Source: an uncultured Actinomycetes bacterium (GTDB taxonomy: Bacteria; Actinomycetota; Actinomycetes; Nanopelagicales; Nanopelagicaceae). From it: DNA of 55,187 nucleotides. Below are positions 35,087 through 43,082 of this stretch, piece by piece. The DNA lies in the NCBI GenBank assembly GCA_903895995.1, contig CAITVX010000035.1:1-55187 (forward strand). Direction: 5' to 3'. A program made the translations under genes and the position numbers. Every line of letters begins with the position of its first letter. Positions within the stretch are counted from its first letter, which is position 1. Under the pieces are notes generated by a model. The model saw only the letters and a list, made by a program, of their open reading frames with translations. It was not told the origin of the DNA and did not search any database.

Positions 35087-36217
35087 ATGCGTTTCACAAG
35101 TACCGCGTCAAAGGTAACGATCGGATTCATTCTTGGAGCATCCACGATCGGCGGAATTGCCACGGCAGCTGGGACTTTCTCAACGTCAGCAGCAGTTGCA
35201 TGCGCAGATAATCGTACTGGCGCTCTCTATATCTCTAACAATGGTTCGTGCCCGACTTCTCGTTCAGCGGTGGCACTTGGCTCACCTGCAGGATCGATTA
35301 AAGGTATCGTTGCAAAAGTTTCCCCAAGTGTTGTAACAGTGAATGTCACAACAAGCACCGGTGGAGATACTGGTTCTGGCTCAATTATTCAAAGTACGTC
35401 AACTTATGCATATATCTTGACTAACAACCACGTTATCGATGCAGCAATGAATGGCGCTGGTACTGTAAGCATTGAATTAAATAACGGAGATACAGTCCCT
35501 GCAACAATTGTTGGCCGAGATGTGAACTACGACTTGGCCGTACTTAAAGTAAACCAAGGCAATCTCACTCCGATTGTTATTGGAGATTCCTCAACTATTT
35601 CAATCGGTGATACTGCAATCGCCTTTGGTTCACCTCTTGGACTATCAAACACTGTTACTTCTGGAATTATCTCCGCGCTCAATCGCCCGGTTACAACGCA
35701 ACAATCTGGCGGAGTGAACTCATATGTTGATGCAATCCAGACTGATGCTGCTATCAATCCAGGCAACTCTGGCGGACCTTTAACAGATGCATCTGGATCA
35801 TTGATCGGAGTGAACTCAGCAATTGCTTCCACAGGGAGTGCTTCGGGTGGACAATCCGGAAATATCGGCCTTGGCTTTGCAATCCCGATCAATGAAGCTA
35901 AACGCGTCTACACAGAAATTATTAACTCCCCTACACACCAATCAAGTCGCCCATTCCTTGGAGTGAGCTTCGATCCAAATTACACAGGTGTAGGAGCAAA
36001 GGTTCTCTCACTTGTGAGCGGAGAGGCAGCACAGAAAGCTGGTATCCCAGTCGGAGCGATTATTACTTCTATCGAGGGCGTGAAGATTCATGATCAGGTG
36101 ACCGCGATTGTGCGCATTCGCGCGAGCGTTCCGGGTGCCACAATTAAGATCGTAGCGACTCTTCCAGATGGATCGTCTAAGTCATACTCAGTCGTCTTGG
36201 GAAGTACTACAAACTAG
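35087..36217 (+). CDS. HtrA/DegP-like serine protease with PDZ domain
   Basis: 376 residues with an N-terminal export signal (about residues 1-28). The trypsin-like S1C domain shows the triad His in NNHVIDA, Asp in NYDLAVLKV and Ser in NPGNSGGPLT, with a C-terminal PDZ (about 280-376; FLGVSFDP, GAIITSIEGVKIHDQ). A short N-terminal insert with two cysteines (ACADNRTGALYISNNGSCP) is distinctive. It degrades misfolded proteins outside the membrane. Start at ATG 35087 is fixed by a strong AGGAGA Shine-Dalgarno, in contrast to the leaderless genes nearby. Its stop shares CTAG (36214-36217) with the convergent dioxygenase gene. Confidence 0.9.
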   Translation: MRFTSTASKVTIGFILGASTIGGIATAAGTFSTSAAVACADNRTGALYISNNGSCPTSRSAVALGSPAGSIKGIVAKVSPSVVTVNVTTSTGGDTGSGSIIQSTSTYAYILTNNHVIDAAMNGAGTVSIELNNGDTVPATIVGRDVNYDLAVLKVNQGNLTPIVIGDSSTISIGDTAIAFGSPLGLSNTVTSGIISALNRPVTTQQSGGVNSYVDAIQTDAAINPGNSGGPLTDASGSLIGVNSAIASTGSASGGQSGNIGLGFAIPINEAKRVYTEIINSPTHQSSRPFLGVSFDPNYTGVGAKVLSLVSGEAAQKAGIPVGAIITSIEGVKIHDQVTAIVRIRASVPGATIKIVATLPDGSSKSYSVVLGSTTN

Positions 36218-37005
36218 AGCTGATCTCGTATCGCCCAAAGATCTGGGAATACTGGGTGGAAGAGAGTGCTGCTTAAGTAGCCAACTCCTGAAGATCCACC
36301 GGTACCAGTTTTGTGGCCGATTGTTCTCTCAACCATCTTGACGTGGCGATAGCGCCACTCTTGAAGGCCTTCATCAATGTCGAGTAGGCGTTCACAGATC
36401 ATCGCACCTTCAGGATCACTCTTATGCATTGCAACTAATGAAACCTGGACATCTGCATTGGGTGTGTAGTGCTGTGAGAAGTCGCGATCTAAATATTGTG
36501 CAGGAATCGTGAAGCCACGACCGTTGATATAGACGAGAGTGCAATCCCAGACAGATCTGCGTGCGGTGATCTCTTTAATCTCTGCTTGGTTCTGTGGAGG
36601 CAAATGTCCTGACATCTTTGAATCGCGGCGACCAAAGAGCGCTTCAACCATACGGAATTGTGCTGATTGGAATCCTGAAGATGATGCGAGGCGATCTCTA
36701 AATGAATTAAATTGCAGTGGCGTCATCGTCTCTAAGATATCTACTTGAGAGACCAAGACCTTCAAAATTGTGCGGATACGTCCAAGTGTTGAGAGCGCGA
36801 CGTAGGTGTTACCGGCTTCGATATCTGCCATCGCCCGCTTGATCTCATGGATTAATTGCTTGAACCAGAGTTCATAGGTTTGGTGGATAATAATGAAGAG
36901 CATCTCATCGTGTTCGGGGCCGTCAGAGAGTGGGCGTTGCAAGCTAAGTAGCTCATCGATAGCAAGGTATGAGTTGTAACTGAGCGCTGAATCATATTCA
37001 CTCAT
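36214..37005 (-). CDS. kynA: Tryptophan 2,3-dioxygenase
   Basis: 263 residues, a heme enzyme that opens the indole ring of L-tryptophan to N-formylkynurenine. Diagnostic segments are DEMLFIIIHQTYELWFKQLIHE (active-site His/Tyr region, about 32-53, partly quoted), PLQFNSFRDRLASSSGFQS and the C-terminal RHVKMVERTIGHKTGTGGSSG, whose His is the expected heme ligand. It starts within the kynureninase stop (ATGA), so the two form an operon in which kynureninase is read first. It needs heme, which links it to the importer at 16897-19371. Confidence 0.93.
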   Translation of the reverse strand: MSEYDSALSYNSYLAIDELLSLQRPLSDGPEHDEMLFIIIHQTYELWFKQLIHEIKRAMADIEAGNTYVALSTLGRIRTILKVLVSQVDILETMTPLQFNSFRDRLASSSGFQSAQFRMVEALFGRRDSKMSGHLPPQNQAEIKEITARRSVWDCTLVYINGRGFTIPAQYLDRDFSQHYTPNADVQVSLVAMHKSDPEGAMICERLLDIDEGLQEWRYRHVKMVERTIGHKTGTGGSSGVGYLSSTLFHPVFPDLWAIRDQL

Positions 37006-38276
37006 GAGACACGCTGAGATTCGACGTTGATCTTCTCGTATTGGCGAGTGCTCACCAGATCGCGTAAGCGTTGGAATCCATCCCAGACTTCTACATAGCT
37101 TGTTGGCAGTGGACTAATGGCGACACGAACTGAGTTTGGCTCACGATAATCAGGGATCACATTCGCGAACTGACGCAGTGCAACCGCAATTCTCTTCGCA
37201 TCAGGATGCACCAGAGATATATGTCCTCCGCGCTCTTTCGGGTTACGTGATGTATTGAGCGTGAATCCAAGAGGCGCGAGCCAGGCATCAAAGAGTGCGA
37301 TCATCATCTCTGTGCCCTTGGCAGATTTCTCTGCAATCGCATCAATCCCAGCAGCTTCGATAATTTCAAAGGATGTTTTGATCGCACGAAGTCCCATAAT
37401 CGATGGGCTTGCGATCTGGAAGCCTCGAATATCATCGGTCTTCTCAAAGTTTGCGCCCATCGCAAATTGATCTTTCTGGGCAAACCATCCCTGAATCGGG
37501 ACTTGTAGTTCTGCTTGCATTCTCTTTGCAACATAGAGCCAAGCAGGAGCACCTGGACCTGAATTGCCGTACTTATAAGTACATCCAACTGCGAGATCAA
37601 CACCATTTGCATCGAAGTTCATCTCGATGGCGCCAACAGCGTGTGATGCATCCCAGACAACAAGTGCACCGTACTTACGGCAGAGATCAGTGAGTGCCTT
37701 AATATCGTTACGCGCACCAGAGCGGTATTGAATAACTTCGAGAGTCACGACAGCGACATCATCAGATAAATATTTTTCAAGGATATCAGGAGTGATGCGC
37801 TCGTGTTCGCAATCGCTACCATCTTCATTATCAATGGTGATGAGTTTTAGACCATGGCGCTCTGCAAAACCTTGCAAGATATAGCGATCTGTTGGGAAGT
37901 TTGCTGCATCGATAATCATCGTTTTGCGATCAGGACGCGCTTTGAGCGCTGCACCAATAAGTTGGAAGAAGTTCACAGATGTTGTGTCACAGGCGAGTAC
38001 TTGGCCCTCGGCTGCGCCGAGAGCTGCACGGCCAATTAAGTTCCCAGTTGGCTGAGCTTCATCGATCCAATGTGACCAACCTTCAACAACTTCATTTGCC
38101 CACTCATTGACGAGGAAATCATTGACCGCAGTGACTGTTCGCTTTGGAAGCCTGCCGAGGGAGTTGCCATCTAAATAACACATATCAGGAGTGTTATTGA
38201 TGAACTCATCGCGGAACTTTGCGAGTGGATCGCTCGCATCTAAATCAAGCGCATATTGACGGTCTGTTATTGCCAT
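37002..38276 (-). CDS. kynU: Kynureninase
   Basis: 424 residues, a PLP fold-type I enzyme cleaving kynurenine to anthranilate and alanine. Visible are CYLDGNSLGRLP near the N-terminus, DTTSVNFFQ for phosphate binding, WDASHAVGAIEMNFD, and the PLP lysine in GCTYKYGNSGPGAP. Length is normal. The formamidase between the two steps is not encoded beside them. The start is supported by minus-strand TAGGGT 6 nt upstream. Confidence 0.93.
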   Translation of the reverse strand: MAITDRQYALDLDASDPLAKFRDEFINNTPDMCYLDGNSLGRLPKRTVTAVNDFLVNEWANEVVEGWSHWIDEAQPTGNLIGRAALGAAEGQVLACDTTSVNFFQLIGAALKARPDRKTMIIDAANFPTDRYILQGFAERHGLKLITIDNEDGSDCEHERITPDILEKYLSDDVAVVTLEVIQYRSGARNDIKALTDLCRKYGALVVWDASHAVGAIEMNFDANGVDLAVGCTYKYGNSGPGAPAWLYVAKRMQAELQVPIQGWFAQKDQFAMGANFEKTDDIRGFQIASPSIMGLRAIKTSFEIIEAAGIDAIAEKSAKGTEMMIALFDAWLAPLGFTLNTSRNPKERGGHISLVHPDAKRIAVALRQFANVIPDYREPNSVRVAISPLPTSYVEVWDGFQRLRDLVSTRQYEKINVESQRVS

Positions 38277-38282
38277 TTCCCC

Positions 38283-38288
38283 ACCCTA
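38283..38288 (-). promoter_or_regulatory. -10 box TAGGGT, leaderless start of kynureninase gene
   Basis: Minus-strand TAGGGT, GGGGAA, ATG at 38276. Part of a 35-bp divergent promoter region shared with the ABC-F gene. Confidence 0.5.
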
Positions 38289-38299
38289 TCTCTGCCCAT

Positions 38300-38305
38300 T
38301 AGAAT
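38300..38305 (+). promoter_or_regulatory. -10 box TAGAAT, leaderless start of ABC-F gene
   Basis: TAGAAT, CCCCTA, GTG at 38312. Only 11 nt separate it from the outward-facing kynureninase -10 box. Confidence 0.6.
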
Positions 38306-38311
38306 CCCCTA

Positions 38312-40090
38312 GTGGCTGCGAAGAATTTAATTAATTTAGAGGCAGTCTCGAAATCTTTTGGGGTTAAACCATTACTCGATAATGTCTCACTTGGTATCAA
38401 TGCAGCTGAGCGCATCGGAGTCGTTGGGCGCAATGGCGGTGGAAAATCAACGCTGATGAAGGTTATCGCTGGGCTTGAATCCCCAGATAGCGGCCGCGTT
38501 GCTAAAGGATCAACTCTTGCGATGGGTATTTTGAGCCAGACCGATTCAGCAGCGAGTGGTGCAACTGTCCGAGATGTTGTTCTTGGGCAGAAAGAGAAGC
38601 ACGAGTGGGCGAGCAGCTCTGATATCCGCGAGATCTTCACAGGGCTCTTTGGGGGCTTTGATGATCATCCCTTAGACCGTGAATTTCATTCTCTGAGCGG
38701 TGGCGAGCGTCGCCGCGTAAACCTTGCAAAGTTATTGGTCGCAGATCTTGATCTTTTGCTTCTTGATGAGCCAACAAACCATCTTGATGTTGAAGGTGTC
38801 GCTTGGCTCGCAGCACATATTAAATCCCGCCCAGAGCTCGCAGTTATGGTTATTACGCACGATCGCTGGTTCCTAGATGAGATCTCAGAGCAGATCTGGG
38901 AAGTTATTGATGGAGAGATCAAGACATATGAAGGTGGTTACTCCGCATATGTTCTCTCAAAAGCTGAGCGGTCACGTCAGATGAGCGTTGAAGATAGCAA
39001 GCGCAATATGTTGATTCGCAAAGAGTTGGCTTGGCTTCGCCGCGGCGCACCCGCTCGAACAGCAAAACCAAAGTTTCGTATTGAAGCGGCAAATACTTTA
39101 ATTGCCAATGAACCACCTCCGCGTAATGAAGCAGAGCTCCTTAACTTTGCTCAGAACCGCTTAGGTAACACAGTTTATGAATTACACCAAGCAGATATTT
39201 CCGCGGGTGATAAAGAGTTACTGAAAGATATTTATTGGAATCTGGGTCCTGGTGATCGAATCGGGATTGTCGGAGTCAATGGCGCAGGAAAGACAACACT
39301 TATCCGTACCTTGATCGGTGAGAATAAGTTACATGCTGGAAAGTTAGTGACTGGTATAACAGTGAAGCCGGCCTATCTCTCTCAGCACCTTGAAGAGTTA
39401 GATCCAACATGGCGAGTCCTTGAAGCGGTTGAGAAGATCGCTAATCGAGTACAACTTGGAAACGGTAAAGAGCTCAGCGCATCACAACTCTGCGAACGAC
39501 TTGGCTTTACTAAAGATGCGCAGTGGACTCCCGTTGGTGATCTCTCTGGTGGAGAGCGCAGGCGATTACAACTCACTCGCCTATTGATGGATAGCCCAAA
39601 CGTTCTCATTCTCGATGAGCCAACCAATGATTTCGATGTTGAGACGCTGACCGCTCTCGAAGATCTCCTTGATTCATTTGGTGGCACGATGCTTGTGATC
39701 TCACACGATCGTTACTTCCTAGAACGAGTCTGTGATCGCTTCGTTGGGCTACTTGGGGATCACTCGCTGCGCGATCTTCCTAAGGGAGTTGAGCAGTACT
39801 TAGAACTTCGAAGAAGCCGTAATTCGGCTAGCGCGCCAGTAAAGAGCGCATCTGGGGTTGGGAATGCAGCCCAGCAACGTGATTTGAAGAAAGAGATTAC
39901 AAAGCTAGATCGTCAGATTGAGAAGGCGAATATTGAGAACGCTGCTTTGTTAGCAGAACAGGCTGCATCTGCGATGGATTACGAGAAGTTAGCGCAGGTA
40001 AGCGCTGCTCTTGAGGCAAACAGTGCGCGCAAGAGCGAGCTAGAAGAGCAGTGGCTCATTGCAACAAGTGCCTTAGAAGAGCTGAATTAA
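38312..40090 (+). CDS. ABC-F family ATPase (translation factor, Uup-like)
   Basis: 592 residues, two ABC domains without membrane segments. Walker A GRNGGGKST (about 37-45) and GVNGAGKTT (about 320); signatures LSGGERRRVNLA and LSGGERRRLQLT; Walker B LLLLDEPTNHLDVE and LILDEPTNDFDVE. The linker between domains and a C-terminal coiled coil (KKEITKLDRQIEKANIE, about 530-590) match Uup. ABC-F proteins act on ribosomes, resolving stalled or antibiotic-bound states. Its stop shares TTAA (40087-40090) with the convergent malic enzyme gene. Confidence 0.9.
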   Translation: MAAKNLINLEAVSKSFGVKPLLDNVSLGINAAERIGVVGRNGGGKSTLMKVIAGLESPDSGRVAKGSTLAMGILSQTDSAASGATVRDVVLGQKEKHEWASSSDIREIFTGLFGGFDDHPLDREFHSLSGGERRRVNLAKLLVADLDLLLLDEPTNHLDVEGVAWLAAHIKSRPELAVMVITHDRWFLDEISEQIWEVIDGEIKTYEGGYSAYVLSKAERSRQMSVEDSKRNMLIRKELAWLRRGAPARTAKPKFRIEAANTLIANEPPPRNEAELLNFAQNRLGNTVYELHQADISAGDKELLKDIYWNLGPGDRIGIVGVNGAGKTTLIRTLIGENKLHAGKLVTGITVKPAYLSQHLEELDPTWRVLEAVEKIANRVQLGNGKELSASQLCERLGFTKDAQWTPVGDLSGGERRRLQLTRLLMDSPNVLILDEPTNDFDVETLTALEDLLDSFGGTMLVISHDRYFLERVCDRFVGLLGDHSLRDLPKGVEQYLELRRSRNSASAPVKSASGVGNAAQQRDLKKEITKLDRQIEKANIENAALLAEQAASAMDYEKLAQVSAALEANSARKSELEEQWLIATSALEELN

Positions 40091-41403
40091 CCGAACTTAC
40101 GCACCGCTGCAGCAACGTTAGTCACTACACGTGGGTCGAAGACACTTGGAATAATGAAGTTCGCATTGAGTTGATCAGCAGAGACACACTCACTAATCGC
40201 ATCAGATGCAGCAACTAACATCTCATCAGTGATCTTTGTGATTCGCCCGTCGAGTAAGCCACGGAAGATTCCAGGAAATGCCAAGACATTGTTGATCTGA
40301 TTAGGTTGATCGCTACGACCGGTTGCAACAACAGCTGCATATTTGCGAGCAATAACAGGATCAATCTCTGGATCTGGATTTGCTAAGGCGAATACGATCG
40401 CCCCAGCTGCCATAGAAGCGACATCTTTCTCAGTGATGACATTGGGAGCGCTAACACCGATAAAGATATCTGCACCAACCATCGCATCATGGATAGTCCC
40501 CTTGTAATCACCAACGGCGCCAGAGATATCAAAGGATTGAATGGTCTTCGCTCCAGCTTTACGCAGAAGGTTTGATACTGCAGTACCAGCTGCACCAGCA
40601 CCGCTCATCACAATCTTTGCTTGCGAGAGATCTTTCTTCACAAACTTCAGTGCATTCTTCAGTGCTGCAAGCACAACGATCGCAGTCCCGTGTTGATCAT
40701 CATGGAAGACAGGGATATCTAAGAGATCACGCAAGCGTGCTTCGATCTCAAAGCAACGAGGCGCTGAGATATCTTCAAGGTTAATGCCACCATAGACAGG
40801 GGCGATGATCTGCACCGTTCGAACGATCTCATCAACATCTTGAGTATCAAGACATACAGGCCAAGCATCTACATCGGCGAAGCGCTTAAAGAGCGCTGCC
40901 TTTCCTTCCATCACAGGCAGGGCTGCTGCTGGGCCAATATTTCCAAGGCCTAGTACTGCAGAGCCATCAGTAACAACTGCCACTGTATTGCGCTTAATTG
41001 TGAGGCGGCGGGCATCGGATGGATCTTTAGCGATCGCCTGGCTGATACGTGCGACGCCAGGTGTATATGCGCGAGAGAGATCATCGCGAGTTTTTAGAGG
41101 AACTTTAGATTGAATCTCAATCTTTCCACCAAGGTGTAATAAGAATGTGCGATCTGAAACCTTGCGAACAACAAGACCAGGGCGCTCTGAGATCGCGGCG
41201 CTGATCTGTTCTGCGTGATCTGCATCAATAGCGTCGCAGGTTACATCGATAACTACGCGATCTAAGTGAGATTCAACAACGTCCAGTGCCGTGATGCTTG
41301 CACCAGCAGCGATAATTGCATTCGTTACTTCTGCTACTGGTTGCGATGAAGGTGGACCTTCAACGCGAATCGTAATTCCATAGCCGGGGCTAGTTGATGA
41401 CAT
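40087..41403 (-). CDS. NAD(P)-dependent malic enzyme with N-terminal ACT domain
   Basis: 438 residues. An ACT-like regulatory domain (about 1-80, GYGITIRVEG ... VVESHLDRVVIDV) precedes the malic-enzyme domain with YTPGVARISQAI, VVTDGSAVLGLGNIG, FHDDQHGTAIVVLAAL and the nucleotide-binding MSGAGAAGTAV. It converts malate to pyruvate with CO2 and NAD(P)H. The ACT fusion is common in actinobacteria and suggests amino-acid control. The ATG follows the upp stop directly, with a GGAG Shine-Dalgarno inside upp, so it is the second gene of the upp operon. Confidence 0.92.
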   Translation of the reverse strand: MSSTSPGYGITIRVEGPPSSQPVAEVTNAIIAAGASITALDVVESHLDRVVIDVTCDAIDADHAEQISAAISERPGLVVRKVSDRTFLLHLGGKIEIQSKVPLKTRDDLSRAYTPGVARISQAIAKDPSDARRLTIKRNTVAVVTDGSAVLGLGNIGPAAALPVMEGKAALFKRFADVDAWPVCLDTQDVDEIVRTVQIIAPVYGGINLEDISAPRCFEIEARLRDLLDIPVFHDDQHGTAIVVLAALKNALKFVKKDLSQAKIVMSGAGAAGTAVSNLLRKAGAKTIQSFDISGAVGDYKGTIHDAMVGADIFIGVSAPNVITEKDVASMAAGAIVFALANPDPEIDPVIARKYAAVVATGRSDQPNQINNVLAFPGIFRGLLDGRITKITDEMLVAASDAISECVSADQLNANFIIPSVFDPRVVTNVAAAVRKFG

Positions 41404-42042
41404 TTATACAACTCCGTATAAGCGATCTCCTGCGTCACCAAGTCCTGGGACGATATAACCGTGCTCGTTGAGTTTAGTATCAACTGCTCCAGTAACCAAT
41501 GTGATGTCGTAATCTTTATTAGCAAAAGCCTCTTTCACAGCCGCAATTCCTTCAGGTGCGCTCAAGATTGTGATTGCCGTTACTTCTGTTGCGCCACGAT
41601 CGAAGAGATATTCCATGGCAGCGATGAGGGTTCCCCCTGTAGCAAGCATCGGATCCAAGATATAACACTGGCGTCCTTCAAGATTTTCAGGCAGGCGGTT
41701 TGCATATGTTGATGCTTGAAGCGTCACATGATCGCGAACCATTCCAAGAAATCCAACTTCAGCAGTTGGCATTAAACGTGTCATGCCTTCGAGCATTCCA
41801 AGTCCTGCGCGCAAGATAGGAACGACGACTGGGCGAGGATGTGCGAGTTCAATTCCTTCAAAGAGTGCGACAGGAGTCATCACTGTGGCTGGCACTGTTT
41901 TAATATCGCGCGTCGCCTCGTAAGCCAGCAAGGTCACAATCTCCTCAGTGAGCTGGCGGAAAGTAGGCGATTTCGTATTCTTATCGCGCAGAACGGTCAG
42001 CTTGTGAGCGATAAGTGGGTGTTCGGCTATGTGAATCTTCAT
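41404..42042 (-). CDS. upp: Uracil phosphoribosyltransferase
   Basis: 212 residues, the normal length. It salvages uracil with PRPP to give UMP. Key segments are [16 protein letters not shown] at the N-terminus, [14 protein letters not shown], the PRPP loop [16 protein letters not shown], and the uracil-binding end [11 protein letters not shown]. Leaderless start: TAGGCT lies 6 nt upstream of the ATG. Confidence 0.95.
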   Translation of the reverse strand: MKIHIAEHPLIAHKLTVLRDKNTKSPTFRQLTEEIVTLLAYEATRDIKTVPATVMTPVALFEGIELAHPRPVVVPILRAGLGMLEGMTRLMPTAEVGFLGMVRDHVTLQASTYANRLPENLEGRQCYILDPMLATGGTLIAAMEYLFDRGATEVTAITILSAPEGIAAVKEAFANKDYDITLVTGAVDTKLNEHGYIVPGLGDAGDRLYGVV

Positions 42043-42048
42043 AAACCG

Positions 42049-42054
42049 AGCCTA
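42049..42054 (-). promoter_or_regulatory. -10 box TAGGCT, leaderless start of upp
   Basis: Minus-strand TAGGCT-CGGTTT-ATG(42042). It overlaps the opposite-facing TACTAT box by 2 nt. Confidence 0.55.
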
Positions 42055-42058
42055 CTAT
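42053..42058 (+). promoter_or_regulatory. -10 box TACTAT, leaderless start of TadA-associated gene
   Basis: TACTAT-GAGCAC-ATG(42065). Together with the upp box it fits a complete divergent promoter into the 22 bp between two start codons. Confidence 0.55.
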
Positions 42059-42064
42059 GAGCAC

Positions 42065-42514
42065 ATGGCCGAAGATATTGGTGTGATCGCTTGGCACGAA
42101 GATGGCCGCTGGTCAGTCGCCGAGCTTGAGACTGATGACCTCACCGAGATCATCGATCGCCTGAAGGGCCAACACACAAATGGTGGAGCGGTAGCGCTCC
42201 TCTCCGTTAATGAGGATTTCTTTATCGTCGCTCGAGCACTCGGAACAAATCTGCAGATGATGATCAGCGATGTGACCTATGCCCTCGAAGATGACTTAGC
42301 AGCAGATCTCGTCGATGTTCTTGATCTCCCATTCCCTGAAGAAGATGATGAATCACAACCAGGTGGAGATATCGACTTGCTCGTTGATCTTGGAGTGAAC
42401 GTTATGGAGATTGAAGCGCTCGCTTCAGATCCAGAGTTGTTCCCTGACGAAGCTGTCTCTGCAATTGCACATCGACTTGGTTTCGGAGAACAGTTCGACG
42501 AACTTTATGATTGA
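42065..42514 (+). CDS. TadA-associated protein (actinobacterial, unknown function)
   Basis: 149 residues, acidic (DLPFPEEDDESQPGGDIDLL). It matches the small protein that actinobacteria encode just before tadA and that is annotated 'tRNA adenosine deaminase-associated'. Function is not established. It overlaps tadA by 8 nt, implying translational coupling. Confidence 0.8.
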   Translation: MAEDIGVIAWHEDGRWSVAELETDDLTEIIDRLKGQHTNGGAVALLSVNEDFFIVARALGTNLQMMISDVTYALEDDLAADLVDVLDLPFPEEDDESQPGGDIDLLVDLGVNVMEIEALASDPELFPDEAVSAIAHRLGFGEQFDELYD

Positions 42515-42959
42515 TTACAAGAAGGCGATGCTTGAAGCCCTTGAAGTTGCTGAGACTGCAACTGTAAGTGGCGATGTACCTGTAGGTGCTGTAATTTTTA
42601 ATGAAGAAGGTTCATTAGTTGGTGTGGGACATAATCTTCGCGAAAGAGATCACGACCCAACAGCGCATGCTGAAATTATTGCGATGCGAGAAGCAGCGAA
42701 GAAGAATGAAACTTGGCGTTTAGATGGCCACACACTTGTTGTCACACTTGAACCTTGTGCGATGTGCGCCGGCGCGATTGCTCAATCGCGAATGAAGACC
42801 GTCGTATTTGGAGCATGGGATGAAAAGGCAGGAGCAGTTGGTTCGGTCTGGGATATCTTGCGTGATCCACGCGCTCCGCATCAGGTTGAAGTGATCTCTG
42901 GGATCATGGAAGCTGAGTGTGCAGAGCTTTTGAAGGCCTTTTTTAAGCAACAACGTTAG
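42507..42959 (+). CDS. tadA: tRNA-specific adenosine deaminase
   Basis: 150 residues from ATG 42507 (MIDYKKAMLEALEVAETA); the frame is open upstream but those residues are not part of the family. It converts A34 to inosine in tRNA-Arg(ACG). The zinc/catalytic motifs are HAE in PTAHAEIIAMREAAKK and PCAMC in LEPCAMCAGAIAQSRM. The gene is followed 16 nt later by a tRNA-Ser gene, as in other actinobacteria. Confidence 0.94.
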   Translation: MIDYKKAMLEALEVAETATVSGDVPVGAVIFNEEGSLVGVGHNLRERDHDPTAHAEIIAMREAAKKNETWRLDGHTLVVTLEPCAMCAGAIAQSRMKTVVFGAWDEKAGAVGSVWDILRDPRAPHQVEVISGIMEAECAELLKAFFKQQR

Positions 42960-42975
42960 ATGTAGGCTCGCCCAC

Positions 42976-43062
42976 GGTGGCGTGTCTGAGCGGCCGAAAG
43001 AGCACGCCTCGAAAGCGTGAGTGGGGGAAACTTCACCGTGGGTTCAAATCCCACCGCCACCG
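42976..43062 (+). tRNA. tRNA-Ser (anticodon CGA)
   Basis: 87 nt. Acceptor stem GGTGGCG (42976-42982) pairs with CGCCACC (43055-43061), discriminator G43062. The anticodon loop is CT-CGA-AA, reading UCG. A long variable arm typical of serine tRNAs and a T arm GTGGG-TTCAAAT-CCCAC are present. The 3' CCA is not encoded. Confidence 0.95.
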
Positions 43063-43082
43063 CGATTACTTATTAGAAAATA

